Source: Glaesserella parasuis
Lineage (GTDB): Bacteria > Pseudomonadota > Gammaproteobacteria > Enterobacterales > Pasteurellaceae
NCBI RefSeq assembly: GCF_002015085.1
Contig: NZ_MUXW01000034.1
Coordinates: 1-6,142, forward strand
DNA: 6,142 nt
Direction: 5' to 3'
The notes beneath the pieces are model-generated. The model ran no database searches. It had not been told where the DNA came from and was given only the letters and a program-made list of their open reading frames with translations. This document shows, piece after piece, positions 1-5,129 of the stretch (positions are counted from its first letter, which is position 1; each line of letters starts with the position of its first letter). Position numbers and translations under genes: made by a program.

Positions 1-216
1 CTTAAGCAGTGTGTCTAATTGTTTTTTAGGTAAAGCATCCACACCTGCAGCAGCTAAACGATTGAGCAACTCACGTTGTGTTTTACTCAGCTGTTTCATT
101 ACCTGCTGTCTAAGATGTGCATCATAACGAAAATGCAGAATTTTGCGATCAGTCAAGGCGTATGCAATACGACTATTCAGGCTTTGTTTCGGCTTGTCCT
201 GCGAACTCAAGGTCAT
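1..216 (-). CDS. Phage head morphogenesis protein, N-terminal part (cut by window edge)
   Basis: Seventy-two codons are open from the ATG at 216 to the left edge without a stop; the rest of the gene is outside the window. The start is well supported: on the minus strand a GAGGGGG ribosome-binding site lies 6 bases before the ATG. It begins inside the end of the portal gene and overlaps it by 44 bases, a sign of translational coupling. The visible part is basic and helical, rich in Arg, Gln and Leu, including SRIAYALTDRKILHFRYD and a later QLSKTQRELLNRLAAAGV segment. In phages with a DUF4055 portal protein, the gene right after the portal is usually a minor head protein of the SPP1 gp7 / Mu gpF type, which helps start procapsid assembly. 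That function is inferred mainly from position, because the conserved C-terminal domain is not visible. Confidence 0.7.
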   Translation of the reverse strand, partial: MTLSSQDKPKQSLNSRIAYALTDRKILHFRYDAHLRQQVMKQLSKTQRELLNRLAAAGVDALPKKQLDTLLK

Positions 217-1570
217 ATTCTACCCCCTCTTCATTTAAGCGAGCCTGTTCATCTTCCCATTCTACATTATCGCTAATCAACCCACGGCGTTTTGCTTCAT
301 TAAATACGGTTTGTTTTGAAAGTGTGCCTGCTTGTTGCATTTTAATGACCATATCCATTGAGGCATTTGGATCGAGATCGTCATCAATGTTACCGCTAAT
401 TTCCACCTTACCGACATCATCAATACCCAACCACAACCCAACGTATTCCAAGGCTAAATCTAACGCATCTTCAAATTTATTCGCATACAGTCGCAATAAA
501 CTGATTTCTTTGCCTTGCTCTTCTTTGGCTTGACTGTCTGTCATTGCTAACACGGTTTTATCTAAGAGTTTCGCCCCGGCAACACGCATTTGGCTTTCCA
601 GCTCTTTCAAACTGTCTTGCCCTGCGTTAATCGCATTACCTGAATGTTCGATATAAGCAATTTGAGAACCTGCAGGTAAATGCAACGCACTGCCACCAAC
701 TTGTAGCTTATTGACTTCAGTATCAGAGAAAATCCCTAATAACGGCACACGAGCGGTATTTAAAATGTTGTCCTGATCGGATTGTGATTGCCAATGCTTA
801 ACATTCAAATAGGCTAATTCAAGCAACGGCGGTTCACCTAATGCAAACACATTGCTTTCTTTCGTAATAAACGGCACAACAGGCACCACTTCAAGCGGTC
901 GATTTTGAGCAAGAAGTTGCACATCATCAATCAGCGTCCATTGCCCCTCTGTTGCTTTATACTTACGCATACGGCCGATTTCGTACACATAAATCACCTT
1001 CTCAATCTTCGAACCAAACTCGCCATCATCTACCGACACTTCTTCCATATAGCGGAACTGCGTGATTTGTCGTTTCCCTTTGATTTTATCCGTTTTAAAT
1101 CCCAAAACATTTTTAGGCTTAATCAAAATAAAGTAAGGACGAGCATTAACCGCTTTCTCATCGGCAATGGTACGAACATTCTCAGTACGGGTGTAATCCA
1201 CTAAGCACCACGCCACGCCATAAGTTAAACCTGCATTAAACCAACGAGAAGAAAATACATCGACATTATTTCCCTCTAGATCCACATCAGGCAAAATATC
1301 TTGCTTTAATTTATCGTGAACGTCATCTGTCGTAATCGGCTCAAAAAAAACTCTACCTGTCATTTGGTAGAGCGTTTCCGATAAAGCAGGATAAAGCGTT
1401 GAGCGGTTAAGTCTGTTTTTATAAGCCTCTTCTTCCTCAAGACTGAATTGATAAAGGTATTTTTTCCCTGCTTGTCGCATTGTTTTTGTTCCGCCAAGCA
1501 AATCATCAATCATCACACCTTTTTCATTCAACGCCCTAATTTCTGGCATAACAATAGCAACATCAGACAT
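173..1570 (-). CDS. Portal-like protein, DUF4055 family
   Basis: This 465-aa protein matches the DUF4055 family in length and style: an N-terminal segment with ALSETLYQMTGRVF (residues 62-75), then NAGLTYGVAWCLVDYTR (112-128) and RPYFILIKPKNVLGFK (144-159), and an acidic C-terminus. DUF4055 proteins occupy the portal slot in many gammaproteobacterial prophages, directly after the large terminase and before a head-morphogenesis gene, as here. Their presumed role is the dodecameric ring at one capsid vertex through which the terminase pumps DNA and to which the tail connects; the portal role is inferred from synteny and general fold class. The ATG at 1570 follows an AAGGAT ribosome-binding site and lies 9 bases after the terL stop codon, so the two are in one operon. 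The 3' end overlaps the next gene by 44 bases. No frameshift or internal stop is seen. Confidence 0.85.
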   Translation of the reverse strand: MSDVAIVMPEIRALNEKGVMIDDLLGGTKTMRQAGKKYLYQFSLEEEEAYKNRLNRSTLYPALSETLYQMTGRVFFEPITTDDVHDKLKQDILPDVDLEGNNVDVFSSRWFNAGLTYGVAWCLVDYTRTENVRTIADEKAVNARPYFILIKPKNVLGFKTDKIKGKRQITQFRYMEEVSVDDGEFGSKIEKVIYVYEIGRMRKYKATEGQWTLIDDVQLLAQNRPLEVVPVVPFITKESNVFALGEPPLLELAYLNVKHWQSQSDQDNILNTARVPLLGIFSDTEVNKLQVGGSALHLPAGSQIAYIEHSGNAINAGQDSLKELESQMRVAGAKLLDKTVLAMTDSQAKEEQGKEISLLRLYANKFEDALDLALEYVGLWLGIDDVGKVEISGNIDDDLDPNASMDMVIKMQQAGTLSKQTVFNEAKRRGLISDNVEWEDEQARLNEEGVEYDLEFAGQAETKPE

Positions 1571-1579
1571 AAATTATCC

Positions 1580-2815
1580 TTAGTAAAGTTTAAGTGGATT
1601 TTGGCTAAAATCCCCTTTCCGCTGAATACGAGGATTAAGCGCATACCGCAACGCATCAATATAGTGGTTATGGGCATCAACTAATGTTGGCAACACATCG
1701 CCAGACAAGCGGTCGGTTTTGTAGCTATACAAGCGAAATTCGTTTAAAGTTTGCTGACAACGTGGGTGAATGTAGATTTTCTTATAGGATTTAATATGTG
1801 CAATCCCATCTTCAACGCTACCTTTCCATTTTGGCACGCCATCAATACGAGGCAAGCCGTGTCGCTTTAAATAGCTGATAGACTCAGGTCTTGCTGAATC
1901 TGCTCGTATCACATACTGCTCAATGCCAGCAATACCTTTCTGCAAAAATGTGGCTGTATCATCAAGCTCTAACCCAACTTTGCCGGCCTCATATTCAATA
2001 TACAATTCATCATTAAACACCCAGCATTTAATCGCTGCGGTTGGGTCGTGAGCAAAACCGAAATCCAACCCGTGATAAGGACCTTCAAAATCAGGTAAAG
2101 GCTTAAACTCAAGTTCCTGATATTTTCCTCTAAAGACTTGAGCCTCACTTTCTTCAAGATAATCCCCCTCCCAAATCCAACGATAAGTCGCATCATCTAA
2201 ACGGGCTTTATCCCTTAAGCGTTCTTGCTCTAATACATCAGGAAACCACGGATTATCGCTATAATTCATCTCAACAATCGCCATACTTTCGTCTTGATGT
2301 TGCCTAAAGCGTAAATCCGTTGCCGAACCTTTCTTTTCAGGGTTCCACGTTAACCAAATTTCCGAACCGTTTTCACGCACAGTAGGCAGAAGTTTCCGCC
2401 ACGCCATTTCGCTCACGCTTTCTGCTTCATCAATCCACGCAAGTAAAATCCGTGCTTTTGATTTAATGCTGTCAAGATTGTGCCGTAAACCTGTAAAAAT
2501 ATAGGAAATTCGACCGCACTTTGTGCGTACATATTTCTCACCAACCTCAAAGAAATCCGCCAGCCACGCTTCGCTTTGAATGGCTTGCTTAATTTCTTCT
2601 AATGACGAGTCTTCCAACGAGTTCATAAACTCACGACCACACAAAATGACACCGCTTTCGCCTTGCATTGCCCGTTGATACGCTACAACCGCAGTCATCT
2701 TGGCAAAAGTGCGTGTTTTTGCCGAACCACGCCCACCATAAGCACCACGATAACGCACATCCTGGAGAATAAACACTGGAATAAGTTTAGGTGGGAGATT
2801 AAGTTGTACTTTCAT
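1580..2815 (-). CDS. terL: Terminase large subunit (PBSX/SPP1-type, Terminase_3)
   Basis: This is the DNA-packaging motor: an N-terminal ATPase that drives DNA into the procapsid and a C-terminal RNase H-like nuclease that cuts the concatemer. Counted from the ATG at 2815 (411 aa), Walker A is GGRGSAKT at residues 27-34, Walker B is LAWIDEAE at 125-132 with D129/E130, and the coupling motif is TWNP at 156-159. The nuclease acidic residues are very likely D251 (GLDFGF), D306 (ADSARPE) and D387 (HYIDALRYAL). All key residues are present, so the enzyme should be active. I chose the ATG at 2815 because the only longer start, at 2833, is a TTG; residues MKVQLNLPPKLIPVF are a typical N-terminus of this family. 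The gene overlaps the 3' end of terS by 17 bases, so it is probably translationally coupled; its own ribosome-binding site is weak. It carries two exact uptake sequences, one of each Pasteurellaceae type. Confidence 0.96.
   Translation of the reverse strand: MKVQLNLPPKLIPVFILQDVRYRGAYGGRGSAKTRTFAKMTAVVAYQRAMQGESGVILCGREFMNSLEDSSLEEIKQAIQSEAWLADFFEVGEKYVRTKCGRISYIFTGLRHNLDSIKSKARILLAWIDEAESVSEMAWRKLLPTVRENGSEIWLTWNPEKKGSATDLRFRQHQDESMAIVEMNYSDNPWFPDVLEQERLRDKARLDDATYRWIWEGDYLEESEAQVFRGKYQELEFKPLPDFEGPYHGLDFGFAHDPTAAIKCWVFNDELYIEYEAGKVGLELDDTATFLQKGIAGIEQYVIRADSARPESISYLKRHGLPRIDGVPKWKGSVEDGIAHIKSYKKIYIHPRCQQTLNEFRLYSYKTDRLSGDVLPTLVDAHNHYIDALRYALNPRIQRKGDFSQNPLKLY
1705..1713 (+). repeat. DNA-uptake sequence, Actinobacillus/Mannheimia type
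   Basis: Exact ACAAGCGGT core in the plus strand, inside terL. One copy of a given 9-mer is expected by chance only about once in 20 windows of this size (both strands), so it is informative about the host clade. Confidence 0.7.
2513..2521 (-). repeat. DNA-uptake sequence, Haemophilus influenzae type
   Basis: Exact AAGTGCGGT core on the minus strand, inside terL. It is preceded by A and followed by CGAATTT and, after a short gap, TATATTTTT, which matches the extended H. influenzae motif with its two AT-rich tracts. Confidence 0.7.
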
Positions 2816-3314
2816 CTGGAGCCACCAACTCAATAATAGTAGGGCGAAGTGAGCCGTCAGAGTTTGTTACATCGACTTTATCCTTAAACATACCAAGATG
2901 TTTACCTAATAGCTCAAGTGCTTTATTTGCTGCGTGAGGCTCAAAACAAACTTTCTCTACATCCATAGGAACAATAGAACCATCAACCTTGCTTAGTTCT
3001 GTTTCTGTGATTTTCTGCTTGCCTGTACTCATTGAGATAATTTCAAGTAATCCCTTTAAAACATCATCTTGAGTAACATTTACTCGCGCAGCTCGTTTGT
3101 TTTGAGCTTCTTGAATTGCTTCTTGAATGTCTACATTTGACAGCAAGCGACTACCTTCACGATTTGCTGTTTTTTCAGCATAACCAGACCTAATCGCCGC
3201 TTGTGTTGCGTTAAGATCAATTAAGTATTCTTCAACAAACCGCTGTTGTTTGTCTGTTAGTTTGAATTTACCCACGCCTTTAGACGTGGATTTAACCTCG
3301 TCTTTCTTCGTCAT
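2799..3314 (-). CDS. terS: Terminase small subunit (Terminase_2 / XtmA-like)
   Basis: This 171-aa protein carries the Terminase_2 signature: LTDKQQRFVEEYLIDLNATQ (residues 19-38) running into an HTH-like AAIRSGYAEKTANREGSRLL segment (39-58), followed by helices used for ring assembly and a C-terminal part with PHAANKALELLGKHLGMF (126-143). Small terminases bind the packaging site on phage DNA, form a ring, and load the large subunit. The start at 3314 has an AAGGAT ribosome-binding site in the 15-base gap after the 36-aa gene upstream, and the 3' end overlaps terL by 17 bases. The Terminase_2 plus Terminase_3 pairing is typical of SPP1/PBSX-like phages, many of which package by headful from a pac site often lying within terS; whether this phage uses pac or cos cannot be settled here. 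Confidence 0.93.
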   Translation of the reverse strand: MTKKDEVKSTSKGVGKFKLTDKQQRFVEEYLIDLNATQAAIRSGYAEKTANREGSRLLSNVDIQEAIQEAQNKRAARVNVTQDDVLKGLLEIISMSTGKQKITETELSKVDGSIVPMDVEKVCFEPHAANKALELLGKHLGMFKDKVDVTNSDGSLRPTIIELVAPDESTT

Positions 3315-3329
3315 CGTGGTTAATCCTTT

Positions 3330-3440
3330 TTATTTCAAAACATTCAATAAATTAGCAATGGCATTAATTAGCTTTGGTGAAACAAACGCTAAAATAGGTA
3401 GTGTTACTGCAAGGCTTATTTGCCATAAACCATATTCCAT
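3330..3440 (-). CDS. Small single-span membrane protein, 36 aa, function unknown
   Basis: A 36-codon gene starts at the ATG at 3440, with an AAGGAG ribosome-binding site at an ideal 6-base spacing, and stops 15 bases before terS. The protein begins MEYGLWQISL and is hydrophobic for most of its length (about residues 5-22: LWQISLAVTLPILAFVSP), then has a short amphipathic tail ending NLLNVLK, so one membrane span is likely. Longer starts exist in the same frame at 3476 and 3485 (48 and 51 aa), but their ribosome-binding sites are poorly spaced or weak. Being first in the packaging operon, it should be expressed late, together with terS and terL. I do not recognise a family. Possible roles include an accessory lysis regulator or a small superinfection factor, but neither is shown by the sequence. 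Confidence 0.65.
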   Translation of the reverse strand: MEYGLWQISLAVTLPILAFVSPKLINAIANLLNVLK

Positions 3441-3519
3441 AAGTATCTCCTTGATGGTTACGGTTAAAACTGTCATAATCTCCATAAATCGTTACTCATT
3501 CGGCTTTAATGGGTAATGA

Positions 3520-3552
3520 AAAACCCCGATCATTTGCAGTGATCGGGGTTTT
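3520..3552. terminator. Strong two-way rho-independent terminator
   Basis: A perfect 13-bp inverted repeat (AAAACCCCGATCA at 3520-3532 and its complement at 3540-3552) encloses a 7-base loop. The GC-rich core is flanked by A-runs on the left and T-runs on the right, so it can terminate in both directions. It lies between the lysis cassette and the packaging operon, about 80 bases ahead of the 36-aa gene. Nothing converges on it from the left, so its main use is probably to block leftward read-through, which would make packaging genes depend on antitermination or on a promoter I could not identify in 3441-3519. Confidence 0.9.
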
Positions 3553-3560
3553 GTTATATA

Positions 3561-3638
3561 TAAATTACATCACTTGCGTATTTTCTCGGGGATTTATCCA
3601 ACAATCCCAAAACCCATACGCAAATTATGTAGCATTTA
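3561..3638. other. Large nested inverted repeat (structured RNA, cos/pac-like site or operator)
   Basis: Five pairs of complementary arms nest around one centre: TAAAT/ATTTA (3561-3565 / 3634-3638), TACAT/ATGTA (3566-3570 / 3627-3631), TTGCGTAT/ATACGCAA (3574-3581 / 3616-3623) and GGGATT/AATCCC (3589-3594 / 3603-3608) with an 8-base loop at 3595-3602. Small internal loops separate the arms. There is no T-run beside it, so it is not a simple terminator. It fills the gap between the lysis terminator and the two-way terminator and contains no open reading frame I would support. Its place between lysis and terminase genes is where a packaging initiation site often lies, but a structured non-coding RNA fits as well. 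Confidence 0.6.
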
Positions 3639-3646
3639 ATTTACAC

Positions 3647-3678
3647 AAAATAAAAGAGCGATCATCTGACCGCTCTTT
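3647..3678 (-). terminator. Terminator of the lysis cassette
   Basis: AAAGAGCG (3653-3660) and CGCTCTTT (3671-3678) form an 8-bp stem with a 10-base loop. Read on the minus strand the stem is followed by a T-rich tract (TTTTATTTTG), and it lies 24 bases after the Rz1 stop codon. The minus-strand arm AAAGAGCGGTCA is one base away from the Haemophilus uptake core with flanks (AAAGTGCGGTCA); in this family terminators are often built from inverted uptake sequences. Confidence 0.8.
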
Positions 3679-3701
3679 ATCGTGGCACAAACGTTAATCC
3701 G

Positions 3702-3986
3702 CTATTTAAACCCTTGCTTAGTTCGTGCTTGCCACTCTCTAATGCTATCAATCTGACCCGCACACAAGTCACGTTCTCCCATCACCTTAACGAGATACTC
3801 GATAGCATCACCATAGGTCGTGCCACTAAACTTTGACCGCTCGCACTGCACTAAAAAGGCTTGCGGTGGATATAAATACTCAATCTTTGTCCTTGCTGTG
3901 CAACCGCTTAAGCTCATCGACAACAGGGCGAGGCAAAGCAGTAACGCCACACGGCTCTTTCTGTAAAATAGATTTAATCTGTTCAT
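3702..3986 (-). CDS. Rz1-like outer-membrane spanin lipoprotein (LysC type)
   Basis: A 94-aa lipoprotein that starts in another frame inside the Rz gene, overlapping its last 107 bases, and then runs 178 bases past it. This overlap is the hallmark of two-component spanins. The ATG at 3986 has a GGTGGAG ribosome-binding site 7 bases upstream; the longer TTG start at 4040 is less likely. Residues 13-28 are a signal peptide ending in a lipobox LSGC, so Cys29 should be lipidated after cleavage and the mature protein anchored in the outer membrane. The mature part has YPPQ (39-42) but is not as proline-rich as lambda Rz1. Cys48 and Cys75 could form a disulfide. This layout (short Pro segment, Cys, about 25 residues, Cys) resembles phage P2 LysC-type Rz1 proteins. 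With Rz it would bridge the periplasm and fuse the inner and outer membranes in the last step of lysis. Confidence 0.88.
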   Translation of the reverse strand: MNRLNLFYRKSRVALLLCLALLSMSLSGCTARTKIEYLYPPQAFLVQCERSKFSGTTYGDAIEYLVKVMGERDLCAGQIDSIREWQARTKQGFK

Positions 3987-4224
3987 TACTCTGCTCCACC
4001 TGCTTTCGTAGTTTATTTGCAATACTTTGCTGATATTCAACCGCTTGTCGCTCTTGTTGCAGTTGCATTGTCAGCTTATTGTTTGCTTCTTGCTGTTGCT
4101 CAATGGTTTGGGCTTGCGTCTGGTTCTCGGCTGTTAATGCACTTATCCTCTGTGACTGACCCCACAACCACGCACACAAGCCCAAAATCAATGCCATTAA
4201 GATTTTATTAACCCAGCTAAACAT
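3880..4224 (-). CDS. Rz-like inner-membrane spanin
   Basis: This 114-aa protein has the i-spanin layout: a short cytoplasmic N-terminus, a membrane anchor at about residues 7-22 (KILMALILGLCAWLWG), then a long Gln/Glu-rich coiled coil from about 24 to 90, and a C-terminal segment EPCGVTALPRPVVDELKRLH (90-109) that in this family contacts the Rz1 partner. It resembles the Pasteurellaceae DUF2570 / LysB-like proteins. The ATG at 4224 has an AGAAGG ribosome-binding site 4 bases upstream and overlaps the endolysin gene's 3' end by 28 bases. Rz1 is encoded in a shifted frame at its 3' end. The role, joining inner and outer membranes after the cell wall is cut, is known for the class and inferred here. 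Confidence 0.92.
   Translation of the reverse strand: MFSWVNKILMALILGLCAWLWGQSQRISALTAENQTQAQTIEQQQEANNKLTMQLQQERQAVEYQQSIANKLRKQVEQSNEQIKSILQKEPCGVTALPRPVVDELKRLHSKDKD
4040..4048 (-). repeat. DNA-uptake sequence, Actinobacillus/Mannheimia type
   Basis: Exact ACAAGCGGT core on the minus strand, inside the Rz coiled-coil coding region. It is the second exact copy of this type in the window; a third site at 891-899 (TCAAGCGGT) differs by one base. Confidence 0.7.
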
Positions 4225-4742
4225 AACGCCTTCTCTTTCTCACGACGGATTTCTAACCCTCGTAACTTCTTGCCACCTGAATAAACCCACTTAGGCAACT
4301 CATTACAGGCACCAACATAATCGCCTGATTTGATTTTACGAAAGAATGTCGATTTACTCACGGTGCCACACCCAGCATTAAATGTCAGCGAAGTAGCAAC
4401 ATCAAACACCGATTGCGGAATATTCCAACCGTTTGCGTAACGGTTCACGCATTTTTCTGCGTGCTGAATATCAACCAACCACCGTTCTGCAATCTCTTTG
4501 TCCGTGTAAACTTTTCTTTCAATCTTACCGCTTGACGCTTCCGTTGAACCAATACCAACAGTAAGCACATTTGCAGGACACAAATAAGGCTCACGTTTAC
4601 AACCTTCTGCATCGCCGATAATCTCAAGCCCTTGCTGACTTGTACGAAATTGACCGTGAAAATCTGTATTTAATACCGCAATAATGGCACTGACAGCACA
4701 AACCCCACCGCCAACTTTACTTAATGTTTTTATTCGGCTCAT
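4197..4742 (-). CDS. SAR endolysin, GH24 lysozyme (phage 21 R / P1 Lyz type)
   Basis: This 181-aa T4-lysozyme-like muramidase cleaves the peptidoglycan glycan chain. The catalytic pattern is E46-8 residues-C55-5 residues-T61, the form seen in phage 21 R and P1 Lyz. A weakly hydrophobic Gly/Ala/Val segment at residues 10-24 (VGGGVCAVSAIIAVL) follows two lysines and is typical of a signal-anchor-release (SAR) domain: the enzyme is exported by Sec, stays tethered and inactive, and is released when the membrane is depolarised. Cys15 lies in the SAR segment and Cys48 is two residues after the catalytic Glu, which matches the positions that control P1 Lyz. Further conserved-looking parts are SVFDVATSLTFNAGCG (111-126) and a C-terminal GGKKLRGLEIRREKEKALC (156-174). 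The ATG at 4742 overlaps the holin 3' end by 26 bases and follows a GGGGATT ribosome-binding site. The full length and all key residues suggest an active enzyme. Confidence 0.95.
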   Translation of the reverse strand: MSRIKTLSKVGGGVCAVSAIIAVLNTDFHGQFRTSQQGLEIIGDAEGCKREPYLCPANVLTVGIGSTEASSGKIERKVYTDKEIAERWLVDIQHAEKCVNRYANGWNIPQSVFDVATSLTFNAGCGTVSKSTFFRKIKSGDYVGACNELPKWVYSGGKKLRGLEIRREKEKALCLAGLIKS

Positions 4743-5016
4743 CTCTTAATCCCCTTGAGAGTTGTTGTTTACGTATCTGATGCATTTCTTCGAGGTGGCG
4801 CATCTCTGCTTTATGCTTTTCTTCAGCTCTTTCTTCTTGGCGTCTTTTTATTTTCCCTTCTCGGCATTTTGAGTACATATTAACTAACGCTGTAACAATC
4901 CCTAGAGCCAAACTAATGAACATTAAATTTTGTTGATCGCCTAACCATGCTAACCAACCTGTAAGCCCAGTCCATGCATAGCTCTGCATTCCTGCATCTC
5001 TCATAGCATTTTTCAT
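4717..5016 (-). CDS. Holin, probably a phage 21 S-like pinholin
   Basis: A 99-aa small membrane protein directly ahead of the SAR endolysin. It has two candidate spans: a weak Trp/Gly/Thr-rich one at about residues 13-26 (YAWTGLTGWLAWLG) and a stronger one at 31-48 (LMFISLALGIVTALVNMY), followed by a basic CREGKIKRRQ segment. This order, with the LG...L.N.Y.K.RE pattern after span two, resembles the phage 21 pinholin S21, whose first span is itself a releasable SAR domain. Pinholins make tiny holes that collapse the membrane potential and so free SAR endolysins. The tail after residue 50 is about 49 residues, highly charged and helical, clearly longer than in S21. The start at 5016 has a GAGG ribosome-binding site 8 bases upstream; a second Met at position 5 gives a possible dual start. 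The pinholin assignment comes from memory of the S21 pattern and from its partner, not from an alignment. Confidence 0.82.
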   Translation of the reverse strand: MKNAMRDAGMQSYAWTGLTGWLAWLGDQQNLMFISLALGIVTALVNMYSKCREGKIKRRQEERAEEKHKAEMRHLEEMHQIRKQQLSRGLRDEPNKNIK

Positions 5017-5040
5017 ACCTTAGCCCTCGTTTCAGGCAAT

Positions 5041-5070
5041 AAAAAAGCTCAGTCCGTAAAGACTGAGCTT
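5041..5070 (-). terminator. Terminator just upstream of the lysis genes
   Basis: A perfect 10-bp stem (AAGCTCAGTC at 5045-5054, its complement at 5061-5070) has a 6-base loop and, read on the minus strand, ends in a TTTTTT run. It lies 28 bases before the holin start codon. A leftward terminator here would stop transcripts arriving from the right, much as lambda tR' does ahead of its lysis genes, so holin expression would need antitermination. No T-run follows on the plus strand. Confidence 0.88.
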
Positions 5071-5081
5071 GGTTAAAAAAA

Positions 5082-5122
5082 CTGCTAGAATATTGTTCCC
5101 CAACAAATAAACTAGCAGAGGA
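5082..5122 (+). promoter_or_regulatory. Extended -10 promoter and operator-like inverted repeat before the 5130 gene
   Basis: TGCTAGAAT at 5083-5091 is a good extended -10 element (TGn plus a 5/6 match to TATAAT), which would start transcription near 5098. No convincing -35 box is present. The -10 lies in the left arm of an inverted repeat, CTGCTAG (5082-5088) with CTAGCAG (5112-5118), and an inner repeat TTGTT/AACAA (5093-5097 / 5102-5106) has the same centre. The right arm touches the AGAGGA ribosome-binding site (5117-5122), 7 bases before the ATG. The arrangement suggests either a repressor operator or a 5' leader hairpin that hides the ribosome-binding site. Confidence 0.5.
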
Positions 5123-5129
5123 TTAAATT

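Noticed and set aside
117..533. Plus-strand open frame of 138 codons opposite the portal gene
   Set aside because: It lies wholly antisense to a well-supported portal gene, has no ribosome-binding site and its product looks like a random translation. The same applies to the plus-strand frames at 905-1204 and 1448-1684.
1969..2196. Minus-strand frame of 75 codons in another frame within terL
   Set aside because: It is fully inside the nuclease coding region of terL, where all catalytic motifs are conserved; no start signal supports it.
3480..3505. Tiny minus-strand frame (MSNDLWRL) ahead of the 36-aa gene
   Set aside because: Eight codons with no strong ribosome-binding site; could be a leader peptide but nothing supports translation.
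3250..3516. Plus-strand open frame of 88 codons spanning terS start and the 36-aa gene
   Set aside because: It is antisense to terS and the 36-aa gene, both with good ribosome-binding sites, and has none itself.
3509..3697. Plus-strand frame of 62 codons over the terminators and nested repeat
   Set aside because: It runs through two terminators and the nested inverted repeat; the translation has no protein-like character.
4445..4627. Minus-strand frame of 60 codons inside the endolysin gene
   Set aside because: It is a shifted frame within the conserved catalytic region of the endolysin and is very rich in basic residues without a start signal. Plus-strand frames at 3833-4033 and 4017-4211 are likewise shadows of the spanin genes.
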